From assembly GCA_017882055.1 (NCBI GenBank), contig JADGQE010000110.1:1-10432 (forward strand): 10,432 nucleotides of DNA, in the 5' to 3' direction. A program made the position numbers and the translations under genes. Below the pieces are notes generated by a model. It worked only from the letters and a program-made list of their open reading frames with translations. It made no database searches and had not been told where the DNA came from. Below, piece by piece: positions 6,053 through 10,432 of this stretch; position 1 is the first letter of the stretch; every line of letters starts with the position of its first letter. Source of the DNA: Thermoflexales bacterium. Lineage in GTDB: Bacteria > Chloroflexota > Anaerolineae > Fen-1058.

Positions 6053-8229
6053 TGGCGCGTTCTTCTCCAACTCGCTCCCGCGTGTTCGTGGCCGCTGCCG
6101 TTATTCTGGGGCTGGCGGTCGTGGTCATTGTTATGGCGGCGGCAATCGCCTCGGCAATTGCCGCCGCGACTGCCACGGTATCCCCATCGAAATCCCCTGA
6201 TGCTGTACCCGCTGCACCTGCGGCTGCTGCCAGAATTCTGGTCGAGGTTGACGGACCGATCGCGATCACGGCTGCTGATCTGCAATCGCTCGGCTGGGAC
6301 GCGATCGATCCATCGCGTCTGCGATTGACTCGCGACGGCAAGGATCAGCCGCTGTGGATCGCGGGCCAGGGATTGTCGTTGCAGCTGCGCTTCTACGGGC
6401 AGCCCGGACAGGGCCAGTATTCGCGCGAGGGCGTGTACGTGCTGCAACCGGCCGGCGATCCGACGTTGCCCATGACCGAGACACTGATGCCGTCCCCGTC
6501 TGCGCTGACCGCGATCGATCATTACACTGCGACGGTGCATGCCGAAGAGAACACCCTGTACGCGCCGCAAGTCACAGACGGCGATCACTGGTTCTGGGTC
6601 GATCTGCCTGCGCCGCGTTCGAAGACTTTTACCGTGACGCTCACTTCGGTGGCGGCGGGGCCGGGCCAGGTGCGCCTTGAGGTCTGGGGCAGCACGGGCG
6701 GCAGTAAGACGCCCAATCATCATCTGCGACTTTCGGTCAATGGACAGAATGTGGCCGATGAAAAATGGGGCGGCATCGGGCGGCGCACCATCGAGGCAGC
6801 GGTTCCGGCGGGTGTGCTGCTCACTGGCGACAACCAGCTTCGCGTCGAAGCGCCGGGAGATACGGGCGTGCCCGCTGATATTACCCACGTGGACTGGATC
6901 GAGGTTCGCTTTCCGCGTTTGCTCGTCGCGCAAGACGATCGATTGATGTTTGATAGCAGCGGTGGTTCATACACACTGAGCGGTTTCTCCGGGCCGATTG
7001 CCGTTTTCGATGTTACCCAACCCGATCGAGTCACCCGGCTCAACGGCTTGACGGGGACCGATCAAAATCCGATCGTGAGCGGCGAAGCAAGCCATCGCTA
7101 TCTCGCCGTCGGGCCGCAGGGTTATCGATCGGCGCGTGTGGTTCGAGCCGTATTGCAGCCCGATCTGCGCGCGGTGAATATCGGCGCGGACTACGTGGCG
7201 ATCGGCACGCCCGATTTCCTGGAGCCGTTGAAGCCGCTGTTGGACTGGCGGCAAACGCAGGGACTGAAGACGATGGCGGTGCCGATTGATGCGATCTATG
7301 ATCAATTCAATTACGGCGTGCCTGATCCGGAAGCGATCCGTTCGTTCCTGCAATATGCGACTCAGTCGTGGTCGCCCGCGCCGAAGTATGTGCTGCTGGC
7401 CGGCGGGACGACGTATGATCGTTTGGGTTACACCGTCCCTCCGGCGGCGAATCGCGTGCCGACGTTCTTCATTCAAACCGTGTTCGGCGGCGAGACGGCC
7501 AGCGACGTCGGCTTCGCGCAACTGAACGGCGAGGCCGCGCCATCGATCGCGATCGGGCGAATGCCCGCACGTGATCCGAATCAAATTAAAGTGCTGGTCA
7601 AAAAGATACTGGACTACGAACGATCCGCGCCGACGGGTGACTGGAAGCAGCGCGTGATGGCGGTGGCCGATGGACAGGACGCTTCGTTCAAAGCCGAGGC
7701 GCAAACGTTTGTCGATCGATTTGGTGCGCCGTATCAAACCCGGTTGATCAATCCGGCGGCGGGCGCGACCGATGCCGGACAGCAGGTGCTGGGGGATCTC
7801 AACGCAGGCAGTCTGTTCGTGGCCTACTTCGGGCATGGCAGCATCACGCAGTGGGGCAAGGATAACATCTTCACCGTGAACGATGTGGCCGCGTTGCAGA
7901 ACGGCGGACGCTTGCCGGTGGTGATTAACATGACGTGTCTCACCGGCTTATTCACGCATCCCAAAATCGATTCGCTGGCCGATACGTTGTTGTGGAAAGA
8001 AGATGGCGGGGCGGTAGCGGTGCTGGCGCCGACCAGCCTGACGCTGACGACGGATCAGAGTTTCTTGAGCAATGCGCTGGTGACCGCTTATCTGGCTGAT
8101 CCGACGAAACCGATCGGCGATCTGGTGCTGAGCGCGTGGCGGGCCGTAGCGGCTGATTCGCCCGGCAGTCAAGATGTGCTGCGGACGTTCCTGTTGTTTG
8201 GCGATCCGGCGCTGAGACTGACAAGATAA
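6049..8229 (+). CDS. second C25 (gingipain-like) cysteine peptidase, short form
   Basis: The protein has 726 residues from ATG 6049 (ATG 6052 is an alternative). Its start overlaps the stop of the preceding gene. The N-terminus has a positive segment and a long hydrophobic Ala/Val segment (about 12-40), serving as signal peptide or uncleaved anchor, then an Ala/Pro linker. A beta-rich prodomain-like region (about 60-375) includes HYTATVHAEEN and WFWVDLPAP, paralleling the first C25 protein. The catalytic domain starts at about 381 (ADYVAIGTPDF) and carries His596 in YFGHG and Cys630 in NMTCLTG, again 34 residues apart. The chain stops right after LFGDPALRLTR, so it lacks the two Ig-like repeats and the FLPLILKH tail of the larger paralogue. 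A GD pair present in the larger protein (VGDGN) is GG here (LAGGTTYD). It is predicted to be exported and perhaps membrane-held. Divergence suggests an old duplication rather than a recent one. Confidence 0.87.
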   Translation: MMARSSPTRSRVFVAAAVILGLAVVVIVMAAAIASAIAAATATVSPSKSPDAVPAAPAAAARILVEVDGPIAITAADLQSLGWDAIDPSRLRLTRDGKDQPLWIAGQGLSLQLRFYGQPGQGQYSREGVYVLQPAGDPTLPMTETLMPSPSALTAIDHYTATVHAEENTLYAPQVTDGDHWFWVDLPAPRSKTFTVTLTSVAAGPGQVRLEVWGSTGGSKTPNHHLRLSVNGQNVADEKWGGIGRRTIEAAVPAGVLLTGDNQLRVEAPGDTGVPADITHVDWIEVRFPRLLVAQDDRLMFDSSGGSYTLSGFSGPIAVFDVTQPDRVTRLNGLTGTDQNPIVSGEASHRYLAVGPQGYRSARVVRAVLQPDLRAVNIGADYVAIGTPDFLEPLKPLLDWRQTQGLKTMAVPIDAIYDQFNYGVPDPEAIRSFLQYATQSWSPAPKYVLLAGGTTYDRLGYTVPPAANRVPTFFIQTVFGGETASDVGFAQLNGEAAPSIAIGRMPARDPNQIKVLVKKILDYERSAPTGDWKQRVMAVADGQDASFKAEAQTFVDRFGAPYQTRLINPAAGATDAGQQVLGDLNAGSLFVAYFGHGSITQWGKDNIFTVNDVAALQNGGRLPVVINMTCLTGLFTHPKIDSLADTLLWKEDGGAVAVLAPTSLTLTTDQSFLSNALVTAYLADPTKPIGDLVLSAWRAVAADSPGSQDVLRTFLLFGDPALRLTR

Positions 8230-8270
8230 GGATGAAGGCTGAGGGATGAAGGACGCTTCGCGGGATGAAG
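8228..8270 (+). repeat. GGATGAAG direct repeats between genes
   Basis: Three copies of GGATGAAG occur at about 8230, 8244 and 8263 in a purine-rich stretch directly after the second C25 stop. They sit next to the promoter of the toxin-antitoxin pair. I see no coding role. The block resembles short intergenic GGATGAAGG repeats that I associate with Chloroflexota genomes. Confidence 0.5.
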
Positions 8271-8288
8271 TGGCCCGCGTGGTATAAT
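8259..8288 (+). promoter_or_regulatory. toxin-antitoxin promoter (extended -10) with overlapping inverted repeat
   Basis: TGGTATAAT at 8280-8288 is a perfect extended -10 (TGnTATAAT). There is no good -35. Instead, the inverted repeat CGCGGG (8259-8264) / CCCGCG (8274-8279) covers the -35 and spacer region, which is where an autoregulating antitoxin would be expected to bind. The same extended -10 precedes the second toxin-antitoxin operon on the other strand. Confidence 0.55.
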
Positions 8289-8307
8289 GCCAAAAGAGGG
8301 AGGTGCC

Positions 8308-8331
8308 GGACATGTGTTTGCGGACACATCC
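8308..8331 (+). promoter_or_regulatory. inverted repeat in the leader of the RelE-type operon
   Basis: ATGTGT (8312-8317) and ACACAT (8324-8329) are separated by TTGCGG, and GG/CC pairs can extend the stem past a two-base bulge. It lies in the presumed 5' untranslated region, upstream of the Shine-Dalgarno AAGGAG (8341-8346). It could be a DNA operator half-site pair or an RNA hairpin. Confidence 0.35.
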
Positions 8332-8355
8332 TACGGCAAGAAGGAGAGTGCAACT

Positions 8356-8586
8356 ATGTCATCCACAGCAATTGCTACTGTGACAAAAATGTTAGAGTCT
8401 CTGCCGGAACCCGCGCAAGACCAGGTGGTAGAGCATCTGCGCGAATATCTTGAAGACTTGCAAGACGAATTGCAGTGGGAGGCCCTCTTCAAGAGGACAC
8501 AGGCTCAACTTGGCGCCGCGGCGCGACGCGCCAGGCAGGAAATTGCTCAAGGTCTCGCAAAACCGATGGACTATGACGAATTATGA
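8356..8586 (+). CDS. antitoxin of a RelE/ParE-type module (putative)
   Basis: The protein has 76 residues, starting at ATG 8356 with Shine-Dalgarno AAGGAG at 8341-8346. An in-frame upstream ATG at 8287 overlaps the -10 box and is rejected. The sequence is helical and charged: SSTAIATVTKMLESLPEPAQ at the N-terminus, VVEHLREYLEDLQDELQWEALF in the middle, and a basic ARRARQEIAQGLAKP near the end, finishing MDYDEL. This is the form of a small antitoxin, with an N-terminal dimerisation part and a C-terminal toxin-binding tail. I recognise the type as recurring beside RelE-like toxins in Chloroflexota and cyanobacteria but cannot place it in a named antitoxin family. The stop overlaps the toxin start (ATGA at 8583-8586), the usual antitoxin-first coupled order. 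It probably represses its own promoter at 8280-8288. Confidence 0.8.
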   Translation: MSSTAIATVTKMLESLPEPAQDQVVEHLREYLEDLQDELQWEALFKRTQAQLGAAARRARQEIAQGLAKPMDYDEL

Positions 8587-8846
8587 AATCTGCGACCTTG
8601 CCGTCTTTTTGGTCTGCTTATACACGTCTGGATGAGAATATCAAACGCAGCTCCAGAAAAACCTATCGCCTGTGGGCCGAGAACCCTTTTCATCCCTCTC
8701 TACACTTCGAGTGCATCAACCGTGAGGAAAACATCTGGTCGGTAAGAGTAACGCGTGGCTATCGCGCCATTGGCATTTTTGAAGGTGATACCGTCACGTG
8801 GTTTTGGATTGGTAGACACGATACCTACGAGCGTTTTTTCTCGTAG
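8583..8846 (+). CDS. RelE/ParE superfamily toxin
   Basis: The 87-residue protein has RelE/ParE-type features. Basic N-terminal helices (RLDENIKRSSRKTYRLW) are followed by a beta-sheet part: H-F-E-C-I-N-R-E-E-N-I-W-S-V-R-V-T, RGYRAIGIFEGDTVTWFWIG and RHDTYERFF at the C-terminus. The 'W-S-V-R-V-x-x-G-Y-R-A' strand pair and the terminal G-R-H-D-x-Y-E are recurring elements of this fold. RelE-type members cleave mRNA on the ribosome while ParE-type members poison gyrase; the sequence alone does not decide which. The ATG overlaps the antitoxin stop by 4 bp, so expression depends on antitoxin translation. Length and motifs suggest an intact gene. Confidence 0.85.
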   Translation: MKSATLPSFWSAYTRLDENIKRSSRKTYRLWAENPFHPSLHFECINREENIWSVRVTRGYRAIGIFEGDTVTWFWIGRHDTYERFFS

Positions 8847-8889
8847 GGGAACAGATCGACAAGATGGGTGTCACCAGGCGACCCGTATC

Positions 8890-9003
8890 ATGAGATCAGG
8901 CGAGGATATTTCCCGCTTGATGATTTACACCAAAGGTAAATTGGTGCAAGAATCCGGTGTCGAAACTTATTATTTCCCGGTTTCGTCAAAAAAAGCGTTA
9001 TGA
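8890..9003 (+). CDS. short unrecognised ORF (37 aa), possible toxin remnant
   Basis: The frame runs from ATG 8890 to TGA 9001-9003 and encodes 37 residues, including SRLMIYTKGKLVQESGVETYYFP. Its stop overlaps the YgiT-type gene start (ATGA at 9000-9003). YgiT-type zinc-finger antitoxins commonly follow an overlapping toxin gene, so the position is that of a toxin, but 37 residues is too short for MqsR or DUF4258 toxins and I cannot align it to either. There is no clear Shine-Dalgarno site. The frame stays open upstream to 8755 but there overlaps the RelE-type toxin, which is unlikely. It may be the 3' remnant of a decayed toxin or a real micro-protein. Confidence 0.4.
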   Translation: MRSGEDISRLMIYTKGKLVQESGVETYYFPVSSKKAL

Positions 9004-9236
9004 CTATGAACGACAAACTTCAAATCAAGACTTGTCCAACCTGTGGCAGTGAAAAAATTCGGCGTGTGGTGCGAGATATTACCCGCAAATATAAGGGTCA
9101 AACTTACCTGATTCCAAAGGTGGTTTTTTACGATTGCCCTGATTACGGCGAGAAGGTCTACGACCACGAAGCAATGCTAAAAATCAAAGCTCATTCGCCC
9201 GCTTATCATAAAGCCGAAGCCTTGGTTGAAGCCTGA
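9000..9236 (+). CDS. YgiT-type zinc-finger protein with degenerate second Cys pair
   Basis: The protein has 78 residues. ATG 9000 overlaps the previous stop; ATG 9006 is an alternative start. The first zinc knuckle is intact: TCPTCGSEKI. A central strand region follows (R-D-I-T-R-K-Y-K-G-Q-T-Y-L-I-P-K-V-V-F-Y), then the second knuckle, which reads DCPDYGEKVYD where the family normally has CPxCGE. One zinc ligand Cys is therefore Tyr (TAC in place of TGC, one transition). The tail is a short helix (MLKIKAHSPAYHKAEALVEA) and there is no MqsA-like HTH domain. Family members are the antitoxin part of type II modules or stand-alone zinc-ribbon proteins. Three cysteines may still bind zinc poorly, or the gene may be decaying together with the truncated upstream ORF. 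Confidence 0.78.
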   Translation: MTMNDKLQIKTCPTCGSEKIRRVVRDITRKYKGQTYLIPKVVFYDCPDYGEKVYDHEAMLKIKAHSPAYHKAEALVEA

Positions 9237-9340
9237 AAACAAATCATCAGGGTTGGTACAACAACCGCCGCCGAACAAAACATGCAGCGAAAGATGGGGA
9301 CTGCGTCGCGCGCGGTTGACAGAGCAGGCGTTGATGGGCA

Positions 9341-9391
9341 AAAAGAAACCTCCGAGGTTTTCGCGGCAACGCCGCAACCTCGGAGGTTTTT
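9341..9391. terminator. strong bidirectional palindromic terminator
   Basis: AAACCTCCGAGGTT (9346-9359) and AACCTCGGAGGTTT (9376-9389) are perfect 14-bp arms. An inner stem GCGGC (9363-9367) / GCCGC (9371-9375) closes on an AAC loop, giving about 19 bp with a 3-nt bulge. T-runs follow on the + strand (9387-9391) and, read from the other side, on the - strand (AAAA at 9341-9344). It lies between the YgiT-type gene and the convergent TumE-like gene, exactly where a shared terminator is expected. The same palindromic type appears to be a dispersed repeat in related genomes (recollection, not tested here). Confidence 0.85.
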
Positions 9392-9413
9392 GGTTCTCTT
9401 TCAAATTGCGGCG

Positions 9414-9833
9414 CTAATCCTCGTCCAGCAGTTGAAGGATGTCGGCAATGACCGTCGGGAGATTGGGCGCATCGAAAGAAATGCCGGGCGCGGGGCGGCG
9501 GTTGCGCTTAATCTCCGGCGGCTCATGCCGGTGATGAGGAAACGTGCTTGCCAGTTCGGGGGTGTCAGGATGCGGCTGCGGATCATACCAGCGGATCTTC
9601 TCAACGCCGCGATACACGGTGTAGCTATAGTCGCGTATCTGGCCGGCAAGAAAATCGATGAACTCCGCGACGTGCAGTTCGACACCGCCGACAAAGTGGA
9701 TTGAGCCAACGATCCGCGCCGTCAGCGCGCTGGTGCTGTACAGACGCACGGTTGAGACGAGAATTGCATGGGGAAACTGCTGCGGTAAGGCATAGAGCAA
9801 AGCCTCGTAGTCAGCGCGCGAGAGAAACGGCAT
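9414..9833 (-). CDS. TumE-like toxin (DUF6516 family)
   Basis: The protein has 139 residues, starting at the ATG complementary to 9831-9833, with GGGGA (complement of 9841-9845) as Shine-Dalgarno. It is recognisable as DUF6516/TumE by the order of elements. An N-terminal helix is followed by a strand pair, V-S-T-V-R-L-Y and G-S-I-H-F-V-G-G-V-E-L-H-V-A-E-F-I-D-F. Then come I-R-D-Y-S-Y-T-V-Y-R-G-V-E-K-I-R-W-Y-D and the D-P-Q-P-H-P-D-T-P-E segment, the diagnostic FPHHRHEPP, and an acidic C-terminal helix TVIADILQLLDED. TumE proteins are type II toxins; I infer an RNase-like role from that literature rather than from residues here. It follows its partner by 29 bp in one operon, toxin second. The gene looks intact. 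Confidence in the family is fairly high; activity is unknown. Confidence 0.78.
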   Translation of the reverse strand: MPFLSRADYEALLYALPQQFPHAILVSTVRLYSTSALTARIVGSIHFVGGVELHVAEFIDFLAGQIRDYSYTVYRGVEKIRWYDPQPHPDTPELASTFPHHRHEPPEIKRNRRPAPGISFDAPNLPTVIADILQLLDED

Positions 9834-9862
9834 GGAACAATCCCCGTTTGTAAGTGGGATAG

Positions 9863-10174
9863 CTAAGCGGCGGTCGGCAGGCGCAGTGTCGGTTCACGCG
9901 GATCGAGTGCGATGATTTGATCGGGGCCCTTCTTCAGTGATTGCAGGCGCTCGCGTGATAATTTCTGTAACGCCACTTCCCGATCGAGTTTGATCTGATA
10001 GTAGGCCGACCATTCAGTGAAGTCTTCCGTGTGCTCGCCGTCGTCGAGCAGGCCTTGCTGATAGAGTTCGTAGAAATCGGCTGAACTCAGCCAGTAGCGG
10101 CGCTCAAGGCGACGCGTGATCTCGTCGGCCGCACGCAAATCATCGAGAATCTGGGTGATAGTTGATTCTGCCAT
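9863..10174 (-). CDS. putative antitoxin partner of the TumE-like toxin
   Basis: The protein has 103 residues. The ATG is complementary to 10172-10174, with a strong GAGAGGTGA Shine-Dalgarno just upstream (complement of about 10178-10186). The sequence is largely helical and charged: ITQILDDLRAADEITRRLER, then YWLSSADFYELYQQGLLDD, an acidic GEHTEDFTEW, and a basic KLSRERLQSLKKGPD, ending in a Pro/Leu tail. I recognise the 'Y-W-L-S-S-A-D-F-Y-E-L-Y-x-x-G-L-L-D-D-G' pattern as recurring next to DUF6516 genes, where it is the presumed antitoxin. No HTH, ribbon-helix-helix or AbrB motif is evident, so autoregulation cannot be argued from the protein. It is the first gene of the operon, in the standard antitoxin-toxin order. 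Confidence 0.72.
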   Translation of the reverse strand: MAESTITQILDDLRAADEITRRLERRYWLSSADFYELYQQGLLDDGEHTEDFTEWSAYYQIKLDREVALQKLSRERLQSLKKGPDQIIALDPREPTLRLPTAA

Positions 10175-10191
10175 AGGTCACCTCTCAATCG

Positions 10192-10220
10192 ATTATACCA
10201 GATCGGCTACGGTGCGACAA
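10192..10220 (-). promoter_or_regulatory. promoter of the TumE-type operon
   Basis: On the - strand, TGGTATAAT (complement of 10192-10200) is a perfect extended -10. TTGTCG (complement of 10215-10220) lies 17 bp upstream as a four-of-six -35. The ATG is about 17 nt beyond the -10, so the leader is very short and carries little more than the Shine-Dalgarno site. Confidence 0.6.
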
Positions 10221-10428
10221 TCAAAACTTCCCCATTTTCAGGTTGCAGGCGGCCTTGAAAAAAGGATGACGCCTGGCGGCCCACCGGCGTGAAACGTCGG
10301 GTATGGGCAGGATGAGGGCGGCCAACTACAACAGCAGCAATTCCCGGTTTGGCAATTTCACAGGGACAGCCTCCCACTTTATGCCTGAAATTGCTACGTG
10401 ATTCCCACTTCTGAGCTTCATTTGGCAA
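10207..10428 (-). CDS. unrecognised - strand ORF, possibly truncated by the window edge
   Basis: The frame is open from the right edge to a TAG at 10207-10209. Within the window the only start is a TTG complementary to 10426-10428, without a visible Shine-Dalgarno, so the true start may lie outside. The visible 73 residues include GGCPCEIAKPGIAAVVVGRP and end FFQGRLQPENGEVLIVAP. I match no family. The ORF ends inside the promoter region of the TumE-type operon, on the same strand. It could be the 3' end of a real gene, a decayed gene or a chance frame. Confidence 0.25.
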   Translation of the reverse strand: MPNEAQKWESRSNFRHKVGGCPCEIAKPGIAAVVVGRPHPAHTRRFTPVGRQASSFFQGRLQPENGEVLIVAP

Positions 10429-10432
10429 ATTT

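Noticed and set aside
5845..6933. A 362-codon - strand frame across the surface protein and second C25 genes
   Set aside because: Its translation is rich in Arg, Ser and His without domain pattern, as expected for the antisense of GC-rich coding sequence; the + strand genes are clearly real.
6967..7836. A 289-codon - strand frame inside the second C25 gene
   Set aside because: It is antisense to the catalytic domain and has the Arg/His-rich composition of a shadow frame.
8287..8355. Upstream in-frame start (ATG 8287) for the RelE-module antitoxin
   Set aside because: The ATG shares bases with the TATAAT -10 box, so it would not be transcribed; ATG 8356 has a proper Shine-Dalgarno site.
8755..8889. 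Extending the 37-codon ORF upstream to 8755
   Set aside because: The extension overlaps about 90 bases of the RelE-type toxin in another frame and gives low-complexity sequence; ATG 8890 is more reasonable.
9282..9704. A 140-codon + frame opposite the TumE-like gene
   Set aside because: It runs through the palindromic terminator and is antisense to a recognisable family member.

Overview
The window looks like a chromosomal stretch from a filamentous or Anaerolineae-type Chloroflexota bacterium. This placement is inferred from style, not from a marker gene. The signs are large secreted C25 (gingipain-like) peptidases, a Thr/Pro-rich 'TPTSTPT' cell-surface linker, a C-terminal tail of the type YRVFLPLILKH, and a dense group of small toxin-antitoxin genes. 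There are no rRNA, tRNA, CRISPR or insertion-sequence features that I can support.

Region 1 (1-8229, all + strand) is a compact gene set with several start/stop overlaps. It opens with the end of an unseen upstream gene. An overlapping 59-residue ORF (26-205) follows, whose Y-x-x-P ... T-x-A-G pattern has the spacing of a lasso-type RiPP leader. Next come a secreted C25 peptidase of about 1230 residues, a soluble S24/S26 (signal-peptidase-like) serine peptidase with a Ser-His-Asp type active site, a PqqD/RRE-type peptide-binding protein, an FN3-like/Thr-Pro-rich membrane-anchored surface protein, and a second, shorter C25 peptidase. The PqqD gene, the surface-protein gene and the second C25 gene overlap by 4 bp each and are probably translationally coupled. 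My reading is that this is part of a RiPP-like locus: precursor, RRE protein and S24/S26 peptidase, combined with two gingipain-type peptidases. No cyclase, transglutaminase-like leader peptidase or radical SAM enzyme lies within the window; such genes may lie upstream of position 1. The predicted core lacks an acidic residue at lasso positions 7-9, so a canonical lasso product is not supported.

Region 2 (8230-10200) is a toxin-antitoxin island. It holds a RelE/ParE-like pair with ATGA overlap (8356-8846, +), a short unrecognised ORF overlapping a YgiT-type zinc-finger gene that has lost one zinc-binding cysteine (8890-9236, +), a strong palindromic bidirectional terminator (9341-9391), and a TumE-like (DUF6516) toxin with its partner on the - strand (9414-10174). 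Both complete toxin-antitoxin operons are preceded by the same extended -10 element, TGGTATAAT.

Region 3 (10201-10432) contains only one open frame on the - strand, possibly continuing beyond the window, that I do not recognise.
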